Source of the DNA: Antedon mediterranea
Taxonomy: Eukaryota; Echinodermata; Crinoidea; Comatulida; Antedonidae
Direction of reading: 5' to 3'
Assembly (NCBI RefSeq): GCF_964355755.1
Contig: NC_092677.1
Location: 14,532,601 to 14,596,600 of the forward strand
Length of the DNA: 64,000 nt
Position numbers and translations under genes: made by a program. Shown here piece after piece: positions 1 to 46,434 of the stretch (position 1 is the stretch's first letter; every line of letters starts with the position of its first letter). The notes under the pieces are model-generated. The model was given only the letters and a program-made list of their open reading frames with translations. It ran no database searches and was not told the origin of the DNA.

Positions 1-425
1 ACCAAATTTAAACAATAGATAGATATATGGTCATGGACAACTCCATTAAAGTTTGGAGGCAATCAGAACCAGAATCTAGGACCACTTTTTATTATTTTAC
101 AAATTATAGGTCATATGCCAAAACTACAAGACAGATCTTTATCACGATTATTGATCCTTATTCTCTTTTTTATTCTGGCAAAGGTTGCAACTCTCTGATT
201 GCTATTATTTTCAATGTTATATTTATGTTTAATCCTTTTTAATAGACTGGGCAGAAGACTGTAAGTCAGTTTCCCCACCCACCATGTGTTCAGCATAACT
301 ACATCCATATACATAAAACCACAACTTATAATACAGTCTCAAATTCTTTGCCAAAAAGAATGTTGTAAATGACACTAACAATTGGACATTAACGTTTTAC
401 AAACTTATTTTTCCATTTTTTCCAG
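1..425 (+). other. POLE intron (3' part), upstream of first visible exon
   Basis: The window opens inside a POLE intron that ends in a T-rich tract and TCCAG at 421-425. I see no repeat or coding signal in it. The exon carrying exonuclease motif I must lie upstream. Confidence 0.8.
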
Positions 426-33916
<33,491 letters not shown>

Positions 33917-34200
33917 TTGGTTGATTAGATAAATGAACCTACTCATTGTAAAAAAAACTGAAGATATGATTGGTGGATTGACTTCTAAAGATAAATCCAA
34001 ATTTACACAAGCTGAAATGCGATTGGTGGAATGTTTCCTGAAGATGATACCTAACTATGCAAAAGCTGAAATGTGATTGGTGGCATGTTTCCTGAAGATA
34101 ATCCCTAACTATGCAAAAGCTGAAATTTGATTGGTGGAATGTTTCCTGAAGATACACCTAAACATTTCAGTAACAAAAATGTGATTGGTGGATTGCTTCT

Positions 34201-35630
34201 ATTATTATCAATTTAGAAAATATATAGTACAAACTATTCTGGTCTATCGATCTGACTAACTTTTAAAAATAGTCAAAATAATGGGTTTTAGCAAAGTAAT
34301 TTTCAATACAATTAAATAATTAATCAACACAAATCAATAATAAATGTTAATTTAAAACATGCCAAACCTGTAACAGTCCTGAGAATAACATGTACATTAA
34401 ACCTTTGTTAATACGTCTCAAAATAACAACAACAACACATTGAATTGAACATATCGAGCGCAATGTCATCACAGAATTGTTATAGCGTATCCCTAAAGGA
34501 CTAAGTTAAACTAAATAGTATTGTAATTATATATATTTTCTGAAGAATAATTTTCATAGTTGTGTTTGAAAATTGTATTTATTCTATTGTGAAATATTAA
34601 AATGATTCTTTGTAAAAGAAATGAATTTAAAACGTACATTATGTACAGATTTATGTGCCAGACTTTTTTTTCTGTGCTCTTGATTTTAAAATTCAGTAAA
34701 GCCAACTGGAATTTTAGTGCAGAATTTATATAGGCTGTATCTTTCATCTTTGGCAGTTTGATTTTTTGATACTGTAGATCAACAGCAAAGACTAACATTC
34801 AATAACAGATTTAATAATAGGATATTATTGAGCTGTTGAGGTAATTTAAACAAAGTACATAAACGATGAATCACCAAGTTGACTTAGACCTATGTCAATT
34901 TTTTAAAAAGCTTAGCCGTCAATTTTCTCGGCCGAAAGATCACTTACTACCCTCGGGCCCTGAACTACTAGATCACCGATCACCGGCCATCAGGTCACAT
35001 CTCAGTGGTGAATTGCTTGAAATAAAGTAAGTGTATGCCGAGCACTGAATTACTCTAGCCCTAGGCCTAGATGTCGTTTGAACACCGTTCATCATTGTAA
35101 AAATGAAAGCAAATGCAGATAAAAACGTTTCATTAGCTGTTTTCTTTGTATTAAATGTCAGAGCGTTTATTTCGCGGAGGAAATTAATTGTAAAAAAGAA
35201 AGCAACTTGTGAAACAAAGTGTTAGTTCCTCTCCAGATGACCAAACACCAGCTGTATAACAAGCTGTTTATATATTTATTTTCTATTTAATATCTTTTAA
35301 CGAAGTCCTATCTAATTCCCCAGACTAACGGTCAAAATAATTGTTATGATCCACTACCGGTATACTCTTGGAGCTTCGAATATTATGTGGCTATTTTGTT
35401 CTGTCCTAATTGAGTAGAGTTAGGCCTCAAAATTCATTATTAGGCCTAAGTATGGTTTAAGTCCAATCCAATGTGAATACGATTCTTAGTAGCTTTACTT
35501 TAGAAAACATTAACAAGCTCAGGTACCGTAGCTCTCCTTTTCTGGTTAATTTGTCTTTAAGCCAAACCTTTACTATTTCTGTACCTTTATTCCATCTGTA
35601 GAATATGATGTTAAAAGACGTAACTTTTTG
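34201..35630. other. Intergenic sequence after POLE
   Basis: AT-rich sequence with a slightly GC-richer patch (34900-35060). No gene, tRNA or clear repeat was recognised. Confidence 0.6.
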
Positions 35631-35639
35631 TGACAATTT

Positions 35640-36870
35640 TATCCGTATTTTGCGACAACCACGTTCCACATTTTGCGACAATCGTTTTCCATATTTTGCA
35701 ACAATTGTGTTTCATATTTTGCGACAATCATGTTCCATATTTTGCGACAAACATGTTCCATTTTTGCGACGATCATGCTCCATATTTTGCAACAATCGTG
35801 TTCCATATTTTGCGACAATCGTTTTCCATATTTTGCGACAATTGTGTTCCATATTTTGCGACAATCATGTTCCTTATTTTGCGACAATCATGCTCCATTT
35901 TTTTGCGACAATCATGCTGCATATTTTGCAACAATCGTGTTTCATATTTTGTGACAATCATGTTCTATATTTTTGCGACAATCATGTTCTATATTTTTGC
36001 GACAATCATGTTCCATATTTTGCGACAATCATGTTCTATGTTTTGCGACAATCGTGCTCCATATTTTGCGACAATCATGTTCTATATTTTGCGACAATCG
36101 TGTTCCATATTTTGCGACAATCATGCTCTATATTTTGCGACAATCGTGTTCCATATTTTGCGACAATCGTGTTCCATATTTTGCGACAATCGTGCTCCAT
36201 ATTTTGCGACAATCATGCTCTATATTTTGCGACAATCATGCTCTATATTTTGCGACAATCGTGTTCCATATTTTGCGACAATCGTGTTCTATGTTTTGCG
36301 ACAATCATGCTCCATATTTTGCGACAATCATGTTCCATTTTTTGCGACAATCGTGCTCCATATTTTGCAACAATCGTGTTTCATTTTTTGCGACAATCAT
36401 GTTCTATATTTTTGCGACAATCATGTTCCATATTTTGCGACAATCATGTTCTATGTTTTGCGACAATCGTGCTCCATATTTTGCGACAATCATGTTCTAT
36501 ATTTTGCGACAATCGTGTTCCATATTTTGCGACAATCATGCTCTATATTTTGCGACAATCGTGTTCCATATTTTGCGACAATCGTGCTCCATATTTTGCG
36601 ACAATCATGCTCTATATTTTGCGACAATCATGTTCTATATTTTGCGACAATCGTGTTCCATATTTTGCGACAATCGTGTTCTATGTTTTGCGACAATCAT
36701 GTTCCATATTTTGCGAAAATCATGTTCCATATTTTGCGACAATCATGTTCTATGTTTTGCGACAATCATGTTCCATATTTTGCGAAAATCATGTTCCATA
36801 TTTTGCGACAATCATGTTCTATGTTTTGCGACAATCGTGTGCTATATTTTGCTACAAAGCAGTGTCATAT
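35640..36870. repeat. Satellite/minisatellite, 23-bp unit, roughly 50 copies
   Basis: The unit is GCGACAATCRTGYTCYATAT followed by TTT, 23 bp. It is repeated head to tail with mostly transition variants (A/G, C/T) and occasional 1-nt length changes in the T run. Because 23 is not a multiple of 3 and the unit has no stop in most frames, long open frames of 432, 469 and 300 codons overlap here on the + strand, with others on the minus strand. They encode only the translated repeat and are not credible genes. Confidence 0.95.
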
Positions 36871-38195
36871 TTTAACCATGTTGCTATTTTGCGAAAGGAG
36901 TGACAGTTTTGCGACAATCATGTTGAGTTCCATATTTTGCGACAATCGTATTTTTTATTGTGTAACAATCATGTTTGTATTTTGTGACAATCATGTTACT
37001 ATTTTGCGACAAGCGTATTCATATTTTGCAAACGTGTAGTGTATTTTGTAACAAACATGTTCGTATTTTGCGACAAACGTGTAGGCCTAGTGTATTCAGC
37101 AACAAACGTGTAGTGTATTTTGTGACAATCATGTTTGTATTTTGAGACAATCATGTTAGTTTTTTTGTGACAATGTTAGTATTTTGCGACAAGCGTATTC
37201 ATATTTTGCGACAAAGGTGTCGTGTATTTTGAGACAATCATGTTAGTTTTTTTGTGACAATGTTAGTATTTTGCGACAAGCGTATTCATATTTTGCGACA
37301 AACGTGTAAGTGTATTTTGTGACAATCATGTTTGTATTTTGAGACAATCATGTTAGATTTTTTGTGACGATGTTAGTATTTTGCGACAAGCGTATTCATA
37401 TTTTGCGACAAACGTGTAGTGTATTTTGTGACAATCATGTTTGTATTTTGAGACAATCATGTTAGTTTTTTTTGTGACAATGTTAGTATTTTGCGACAAT
37501 GTTAGTATTTTGCGACAAGCGTATTCATATTTTGCGACAAACGTGTCGTGTATTTTGTAAAAAACTTGTAGCGTATTTTGCGACAAACGTATTTGTATTT
37601 TGTAACATGTCATGTTTGTATTTTCCGACAATCGTGTGTATTTTGCAATAAACGTGTGGCGTATTTTGCGACAATATATGTCCGTATTTTGCGACAATCA
37701 TGTTTGTATTTTGATGCGAAAAATTAATGTTTTGTATTTCGCAACAAATGTGTAGCGTATTTTGCGACAATTATGTCCGTATTTTGCGACAATCATGTTC
37801 ATACTTTGTGACAAACATGTTTGTATTTTGGTGCGAAAAATAATGTTTTCGTATTTCGCAACAAACGTGTAGCGTATTTGTGACAATTATGTCCGTATTT
37901 TGCAACAATCATGTTCATATTTTGTTACAAGCGTGTTTGTATTTTGTGCGACAAACGTTTGTATTTTGCGACAAACGTTTGTATTTTGCTGCGAAAAATT
38001 ATTGTGTTCGTATTTTGTGAAAAAACGCGTAGTGTTGGGTGTGTATTTTGTGACATTCCTCTCCATATTTTGCAACAAGCATGTTCGTAATTTGCGACAA
38101 ACGTGATGTATTTTGCGACAATCGTGTTGTGTTTTGCGACAATCGTGTTGTATTTTGCGACAATCGTGTTGTATTTTGCGACAATCACTGTCACA
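36870..38195. repeat. Diverged satellite zone with higher-order repeats
   Basis: The same TTTTGCGACAA core continues, but units are now mixed (GCGACAAGCGTATTCATA, GCGACAAACGTGTAGTG, GTGACAATCATGTTTG, TGCGAAAAATTA). They recur as composite blocks: GCGACAAGCG starts near 37006, 37186, 37273, 37383 and 37512. The last copies (38110-38190) are shorter GCGACAATCGTGTTGTATTT units. Confidence 0.9.
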
Positions 38196-41100
38196 CAGGG
38201 ATCGCGTAGACATTTGCATTAATGTGCAACAGCTTTTGATTGGTTAAGTTAGGCTACTTTACTGATCAATCTGGACAAAATTGACACGCGAGATAAAAAA
38301 AAAATGAAAAACAAAATACTATGATATCTGACATGATTTCATACAACATCTGTCACGGTAATTCGTCTCGAAAACCGTAAATACAATATCTATTGTTTTC
38401 TTGAGCCGTAAATAGCCTTACTGTCATAAAATGCCTAGACACGCTGGCTACAAGTCGATAGAATGTTTTTCATAACTTGTCTCGATGCTGCCATCTGTAG
38501 ATTATGTGCCTATCATAATGTATATTTTTTCATAATGGCCTAAATACATTTTCATCGTTATGGCGCGCTTTGCCTTCAAACACGACGTTTGTAAATATAA
38601 TGTGCGTGGTTTTTCCCGGGCTCACTTAAATCGGACTGAGTTTTCCGCTGGGGGCTAAGCCTCGATTGGCAGAAGTAAATCCCGTCGATTCGTCGTCAAA
38701 TTTGCTTACTTTATGTCCGTAATGTCATTTTTAAGGCGTGAATATCACTGTGAGAAAGTGTTGAAGAAGCTTCTACGATAATATTATATGCTAAGTTACA
38801 CGTTCGTTGTATGATACTACCATCATATGGTAGTGGTCAATATTAAAGTAGAGGGTAATCTTCTCCGTATCCCCACAGGGGAGTGCCACACCGGAGGTCC
38901 GACCGGCCAGGGCGACCAAATGTTATTATTTTTGTATACATAATTTGTTGTATGTATGTACATACATGTAGATGCATTTAAATAATAGTTACTGACAAGC
39001 ACTCGCTTCTTAAATTGTAATTGTGAATTGTAATTGTGTATTGTAAATAAACATTGTTTCAGAACATTTCGGCACGTCCCAACGCACCTTAAACTGATTC
39101 GAACATACCCATGTTTTTAACACCGAGTACTTATAAAATGTATTGTCCCGTTTCGAAATATAGAATAATTACCGGTGGTACGAATAGAACTCTTGTTTGG
39201 TTTGACATTGCTTCGCTTTGCGTTAAGTTTTGTAGGCCTACTTATAAACAACAATCGATCGCCAAATAACTGTATTTCATGTCGTCATTATCAAATGGTG
39301 AATACAGAGTCATGCCTCTACCTATTGCATTAGCTTTTAAGTCCCCATCCTTACAACAAAAATGTGTTTGCAACTCTGCCTCACAATCTAACTAATGTTA
39401 GACAATGCCCTAAATCCGCTTAAATTAGGAACAATTCAAGTCAAAAGGCAAGCTATTCAGGCAGCAAATTTCATCACCCAAACAACACCTGCTATGCGTT
39501 TTTACAGCAAACAGCTACTTTAGTGATACATTCCGATGTTAAATTGACTGAAACTCACACTTCTACAAAAAAAAAGGTTTAGCTTTGTAGCTCCAAATAT
39601 CATAGCAAAATGTAGGCTACCGGTAGGCCTATAGCAATGTTTAAGATGCTCTCCAGGTGGAATGCCATCTAGAGATGAGTAGGCCTAGTAGTAATTAGTA
39701 CAGTCTTGTGTATTTTTAATTCATTTATGTAATTTTACTTTCTATGGACCAGAGCTTCCGAAATAAAAGATTGATTGAATGAATGAATGAAGACTGGATA
39801 TTAAGAGTATATTACGGATATCAAAAACGATATAGAGGGCGTGATCATTCGTGAACAGTAATTTTCTGAAGTTCAGCTAGACTTCATACTGTCGTTATCT
39901 CCTCTTCTCTCCTATTAGTTGACGAGCACGTCAAACACACATAAACGGCTAAAAAACGCAGAGCCGTTGTATTCTTATTATTATTATAGATATTATTCTT
40001 CACCTTTTTTTTCTGGAAATTATAATATATTACATTTTCTCTTTAGGACATGTCTACTAATCATGCTTTAATTATTAATATAACTTTGAATCAACCTAAA
40101 TTTGAAAACCGAATCGAATTCATTTTTAAAAATGTCGTTTCTAAATTAGTGATAAACGTGATATCTGACATATCATAACGATCCCGGTCGCAATGCATCC
40201 CGGTCTCATTATTGTTTTGTATCAAGCACCAATTGTAAAATTTTGTAAGAGTTGATAAATAAATATTTTTAATAATATTAATAAACATCGTAGCCAATTT
40301 GAAATAGATTTGTTAATCTTAAAATAAAACCACAGTCTTTGCAACGTTTAAGACCGTGAGTGACTTTTTTTATTTAAAATAAGACAGTTGTGAAAATCAG
40401 AAGGCCTATATATAGACCTAATGTACTGATTTTTTGATAACAAAAATACAACGTTTGACCTACTACGGTATTTCACAACATCTTTTGTAGTGTACGTTCT
40501 CCTCCTATGTATGGAATTGAATGTAGAGGGCCTATTTTGCACGCGTTTATTTTATACACGCACACAGTCGATCCACAAGATTGTCTACTTTGCAAAATCT
40601 TAATTCACCAGTATTTATTTTCACTATTAATGATGTTTTATACACACATTTCTGAGTCATCTATCTTACGTGTATTAGTATTATGTTTGCTTATAAAAGT
40701 AATAAATCAAATCAAATGTGCATTAAGTGTGCGCCCAAGTAAAACAATCATAAGAAACATTATGAGCTATTGAGGGCGTTTCCTAAATACTTATAAATGA
40801 AGTATTTCCGTTATATAAAATCATAATTTTAAATGATAGTAGGTTTTCAAAAGATAATCACTAGTATAACCAATAAAATACAAGCAGTTTAAAAGTATTA
40901 TATTTTATTATCGTTGAATGCATAAAATCAACAGGTATCGGTTTTGTTCACTATCAATCATTTTGATTACCACCTGCTAAGAAAATGGAATAGTCCAAAG
41001 CTAATCAATGAATTTATCGTGTGTGTGTGAAAACTGCTTCTGTGCTGAGCACAGAGACTCAACTGAAAATCCTCACTCGATTAGAATTCCGTGTAAACAC

Positions 41101-41222
41101 ACCGGTGTGAGAATCATAAGCGAAAATACTTCATCTTTCTACAACATTTAAGACTAAATGAATAAGTTGACTCGACTGACAATATTGCAGATAAGGGAGA
41201 AGTGAGAGAAGAGGACAGTTCG
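38196..41222. other. Intergenic region and 5' flank of the second gene
   Basis: This region has a GC-richer stretch at 38560-38930 and a LINE/SINE-type tail at 39690-39790 (GGACCAGAGCTTCCGAAATA, then a (GATT)/(GAAT)n run). The sequence just upstream of 41223 must contain the promoter and 5' UTR, but I cannot point to a TATA box or start site with confidence. Confidence 0.5.
39690..39790 (+). mobile_element. Non-LTR retroelement 3' tail fragment
   Basis: CTATGGACCAGAGCTTCCGA, then AATAAAA and GATTGATTGAATGAATGAAT form a typical short-tandem LINE tail. No coding part precedes it. Confidence 0.5.
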
Positions 41223-41295
41223 ATGGATATTTGTGAATTTTTCCTGCCTTTTTTATTTTTTATCTGGATTATACCTAGGCCGATCGACAGCCAAA
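41223..41295 (+). CDS. First coding exon of an unidentified secreted/membrane protein (signal peptide)
   Basis: An ATG (41223) opens MDICEFFLPFLFFIWIIPRP and then IDSQ. This is a short N region, a strongly hydrophobic core and a polar end, which is a textbook signal peptide with cleavage likely near the Ser-Gln. The exon ends in A|GTGAGTAA, a near-perfect donor in phase 1. The upstream sequence has stops in this frame and the ATG context is acceptable (purine at -3 is absent: TTCG precedes). The family cannot be told from this exon alone. Confidence 0.6.
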
Positions 41296-44200
41296 GTGAG
41301 TAAATCCCCTAGTTTATTTACATTTGATTGCAAGGAGAAATAGGTGGTGCTGTGTGGAGACCATATTATTACTCGGAGTAACAATGTACACATTGTGAAG
41401 GCAGGCCTACAAATGTCAAAATAATTTAAATTAATAGAAAATAATTAAAATATAAATATAGTAAATATTAGTAAATTTACAATATTTTATAACCTGTAAA
41501 AAGCACTACTACTACTAGTTAGGCCTATCTTTTAGGTCTCTACATTATCATAGTAATTAGTATTACTGGCTAGTAGTAGAAATGGTTAACTAGAATAGAT
41601 AGTGCTATATTAAATTAAATAGTCCTTTCCGTTGGTACTGGTACATCCCTATTGTGTGATCTGTGAAGAATATCTGAATAATATTAGGTACCTTTCATAC
41701 ATAAACAGATGGTGAATCTGTTATTATTGCATAAATGTATATTGTGTTGGCCTACTTTCCACATTTTTATACTCATGTATACTGTTTTACTGTATACTTC
41801 AGTCACATTCTGAGAAAATAAATTTGTAAAGCCAATTACCCAGCTGCACTTTTTATAGTGATAAATAGTGTGTGAAGAACTAAGAAAAATGATGTTCATT
41901 ACGGTAAATTTAACTGACTTGATATTCCAGTGTACCCTTGTACAGTACTGATTGTTACTGTTAATAAAGTTCATAAAAGAAAAGCCTCTTATTATACTGG
42001 TATTATTTCAGTAAGGTACTGTATAGTCTATATACTTATTATAATACTAATAGTCTATATTCGTAATCCTAAAATATGTAAAATATGAGTTTATACTGTA
42101 GCTCTGAGAAGAGTGAATATAAAAAAATATTATATAAATATAAAGTTATTATAAGTGATTTAAAGTAAGATTATAGCCAGAATAGGATGTTATGATGGAA
42201 TGTACAATTTAATGCATTGGTATGAATAACCTAGGCACCCATACCCTACCCTGTACTTCCAGTAAATCTAGTATACAGTAACAATTGTACATTAAAAAGT
42301 ATATTTTTCTTCTTGGTTTTATAAGAAATTGTCCCCTTAAGGTATCCCAGAGGTCCTACTGTTCAGGAATGAATAGGTTTGTTAATCAGATACTGTGTAT
42401 AAGACCTTGATGCAAGACAACCCTGTTTCACTGACACCAACCCATCCCCCCCCCCCCCCAACCCATTGAAGACCCCCACTTTTTTACTAATTCTATAAAT
42501 AATTCTTTTCTCATCTTATTTTAAAAATCTGAATGACATTAGTAGTACCATCTTTTTATAGTAAGTTATATACCCGCAGTAAAAAGGTACTGCCTGTATT
42601 GTATGCAAGCATTTTAATTGATTCCAGATAAAAACGAATGAAATGAATTTCAATTAATTTTTTGAATTACTTTGGAAATGAAAACCCTTTCAATTTTTTG
42701 AATTTGAATAATTTTCATTTAGAAAATCAATTGAAAGCTTAAATTATGATGGGATATTCAATATTTTTGCCATAATCAGTTTCATATAATACGACCTTGG
42801 TGTTCATAAAAACAGCTTTTGAATTTTCTTTAATTCCTCTGCAGAAAAATCAATATTAAGCGCCTAACAACAAAAATATACTTAAAAAATTTGCAATCTT
42901 GTTAATGTTGGTTTGATTATATTAAATGTGTACCTTGAGTAAAAATGCGATATTGTAAAAAAACATATAAAATTGAAATTGAGTATACATTCACCTTGGT
43001 TAGTACAGTAGCCTGTGTCTAGATTAAATATTATTGTTTATTGAGTCATTTTCCAACAAAATCAACTTAGGATTATTTAGAATACATTGTACAAAAATTT
43101 ATCCTATTTTTTGAAAGGCTACTGTAACTTTTAACTCATTCATAAAACTTTCATCATTTTAACTCTACAGTATGTGCATTCACACTGGTTTGAATCCTCT
43201 AGTTTTAATAGTATAATATAATGCCTTTATAAATAGGAATACAATTATTAAAAATCCATTAACTTTTATATATAGTTTATTTCTTTTATAAAATAACTTA
43301 CATTAACTTTAAATACCATACTTTATAGGTTTAATTTAATATTATTACCTCTATAGATATTTAAAGTTGTACTGTAAAACAGCATAAAAAGTAAGTATTT
43401 TTCTTATGAATTTAATGGCTTTAAATACAGTACACTGTCTTCTACTGGTGTTCAAAACACCACATTCAATTGCTTACATTATATAAATTAATTTTAAAGG
43501 CATTTAAAAAAAATGTCTACTCTGCTTATCCTCAAATATCAAATTTTCCGTATTAATGTTCTGAATGATTATTTTGGTTTCTGTTTTGTGCTGATTAATC
43601 CTATGAAACAGAATTAAAATTGTTTAAATCCTTTTAAAAACATGTACAGTATATTTAAATAACACAACAGTACAGTATGTAATTTATGATTGAGTGATAC
43701 ACACTAAATACATACACTATCTTGAAGAAATAGCAGATAATTGTTTAATAATGGTTTTAATAGAAATAATGCAACACATTTAATAAGTTTCAATTGAAAA
43801 TAAAGAATAGTTTATAGTTAATATCAAGTAATTCTTCAACATTGATTGAAATTTAGTTCTGTAATTACAAAAGAGTAATTTAGATTTAAAATGTAGGTCA
43901 CGCTAGTCTCAAAACCCTATTTATCATGCTCATGAATATATGGAACATACATTTGAATTGCCCTGTATTTGAAAATGTATATTTTAAGGTGATATTATTA
44001 TTTGACAAATGTTGCATCGGAGAATACACATTGTTATGATGAAGTTAAAGTTGAACAAAATCATATGTACTTACCTCTAACAATCACAGAGAATATATAT
44101 GTCACTGTGAACCATACAATCAAAGTCGGCACGTAATATTGTTATTAATCCTTGTATTGTAATTAAGAGACTAATAAAGGCTTGCGTGTGCTGGTGTAAG

Positions 44201-44321
44201 TGGCAAGAAAAAAAGTAAAAAAAAAAAAAACAACAGTTACTAATTTAAGTTTTCTTTGTGTTTAAACTCAAAGTTATACTGCAGACTGTATAATAATAAT
44301 ATGTGTGGAAAGTTGTGAGGT

Positions 44322-44463
44322 AAATCTTGGTTCCCACTAGTGTGACGCAATGTAAGTAAGTACAGTGTAAGTAATTTGACCAATCATGGCATGATGGATC
44401 ATCCGAACTGTTGATTGTTATTGGTCGAATTACTTGCATTGCAAAGTGGGAACCAATCTTAAA
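44322..44463. mobile_element. ~140-bp MITE / foldback
   Basis: The ends TAAATCTTGGTTCCCACTA and AGTGGGAACCAATCTTAAA are inverted. A second nested inverted pair, GTAATTTGACCAATCA and TGATTGTTATTGGTCGAATT, lies inside. The whole unit folds into a hairpin. Confidence 0.8.
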
Positions 44464-45461
44464 GAAAATCATCTACAAACAACTGTATATTATACTGTAG
44501 CCTAACATATAAAAAAACCTTACATTTTCTTTCTCTATTGTCTTGTATGTTTTATTGTTGAAATTGGCAAGTAGGCTTGGATATTAATATAGACATGTTT
44601 GAATTGTATATTTGCATTGTACAAAGTAATGGATTTGATCATGTAAAACGAACATACCGTTAAGAGTATTGTTGTGATATGCTCTTAATCATGGTTGCCA
44701 TGTAAATATATTGATGGAATACTCCTTAAAAAAGGTTGAAGTCCAAGTTTGCGTCATTGTTATAGATACATTCAGACTGAATTTCAGTTATTGGCAAGTA
44801 TAATCAGTCAGAAATGATCAGTTCCTAATGTAATAACAAACTTCATCCAGTTAAAAATAACCTCTGATTAAAGACTGCGCATGCATGGTCCCATAAAACA
44901 AATAAATAAAGCCTTATTTTGAATGATCATAACATTATGTTTTTCCAAAAATGGTATGATCCTGAATAGGTATAGCCCTATTATTGATCGATATAATTAG
45001 TAATGGAAAAACTCTCAATATTTTAAACATACATACAGTAGTAGTTCAGTATTACTATAGTTTGTGAAACTCATTTTTCCAACCTATTTTTATTGTATAA
45101 GATTTGTAGATAAGATTTTCATTTCAATTGAGAACAAAACTTACAAGCGAGTGAAGTATACAAAAACACTTTGAACAATGCATAACATACAATACAAAGT
45201 ATCCTCCATAGACTTAAACACTAAACCAGTCTATTGAAAACGTCTTTATTGTTGAATACAACAGTTACCATACAAACTCAAATGAACTCTCTACTCTGTC
45301 AGTGGCTGATGATTGTACAGTACTGTAGATCAATAAAATAAATGATACTATTTGTATTGCATTCCATATAGGACACTGCTCTGTAGTAGGAATTTAATTT
45401 TAATGGCAAAAAATCATTTAAATTCAGATTAGGATAAAGTGTTGGTGGTAATGGGTAACAG

Positions 45462-45540
45462 TTACACTTCAGCCATGCCACAAGGGTAATTGGACCTCAT
45501 TAGAAGGTCAGCCCATTTGGAGGTGTTCCCTGCAGGTGCC
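45462..45540 (-). other. Candidate minus-strand terminal exon or conserved non-coding island
   Basis: On the minus strand, GTATTCTTCCAG (acceptor-like) precedes a 26-codon frame reading APAGNTSKWADLLMRSNYPC, then GMAEV and TAA. The segment is GC-richer than its surroundings. The + strand is also open here (CHKGNWTSLEGQPIWRC). I do not recognise either reading. It could be a conserved regulatory element. Confidence 0.25.
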
Positions 45541-46259
45541 CTGGAAGAATACACCACCATAGCAACTGGTCACCTCTTGTATTACATTTTCAAGTGTTTT
45601 TTATTTATTTTGGGTAATGTCTTTGGCATTTTCTAATTAGTGGTGTCTTGTGGAGTTATAGCCGAAACATTTATAATAGTTCATGGTTTGTTTGGAAAAC
45701 TATCCTACTGTATGTTTGTCTTTTGTGTAGAAATATATTTGATAAAGGTTACTTGTTTTTAGGTCTTGGCTTTGTAAAAAATGTTTGTGCCTTAGGCAGA
45801 TCCACAAAGCTTCTGCTTGGTTATGAATAGTGTGCAGTATAGCCTGTAAGACTCACTAGACAGCCATCAATATGATGCCTTCAGAAGCCTGGAAAAAACC
45901 CTGATTAAAATATACAGGACGGTATATAAAGCCACTGTGCATTGGACACCCCTATATAGGGGACACTGTTGTATAAATAACTACTAAATTGATAGTGTTA
46001 AAATTGCCATTGCCAATCACTAAAAAGTAAGATTAAGAAGAAATATCTAAAACATTACAAACAAAACTATCATTTGCAAAACATCAATAGTTTACAGAAA
46101 TACCCATATTGCTTTACTAGTACCGGTACTACTGTAGTAGTGGATAAGTACAGAAATATGAACATTTCAGTGTGAAATTGTGTTAAAAATTCAATAATAG
46201 CAGTTCTACATCATACTTCTCTCTCCATAACTTTGAATAAGTCTACAATATGCAAGGCT

Positions 46260-46434
46260 GTATACCAGCTGGTCTTATATAAGCAAGACTTAGTACTGTC
46301 AGCTCATCTCCTGTACAGCTAATGATACATTTTCCGTTCTTGGCACAGTAGGTAACCTTCCTATGTTGTACATCTACCTGAAACACATTCCTCTCTTTCC
46401 TTTCAAGCTCTTTAGAAATCATTTTTTGAGTGAC
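46260..46434 (-). other. Candidate minus-strand exon, unidentified
   Basis: On the minus strand, TTGTTTAAG precedes VTQKMISKELERKERNVFQ, then VDVQHRKVTYCAKNGKCIIS and CTGDELTVLSLAYI. It is an open, protein-like stretch ending near CTG|GTATAC, with an internal CAG|GTAGAT. The composition looks coding, but no family is recognised. Confidence 0.3.

Noticed and set aside
34339-34344. POLE poly(A) signal AATAAA
   Set aside because: It is a single hexamer in AT-rich DNA without a clear GT-rich element. It is mentioned only as a weak possibility.
35605-37039. Overlapping open frames of 432, 469 and 300 codons
   Set aside because: They are translations of a 23-bp satellite in shifted frames. Both strands are open, no start context or splice support exists, and the protein repeats are simply the DNA repeat read through.
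35640-38195. CRISPR-like array
   Set aside because: The repeats are contiguous with no unique spacers, and the genome is eukaryotic. It is a satellite.
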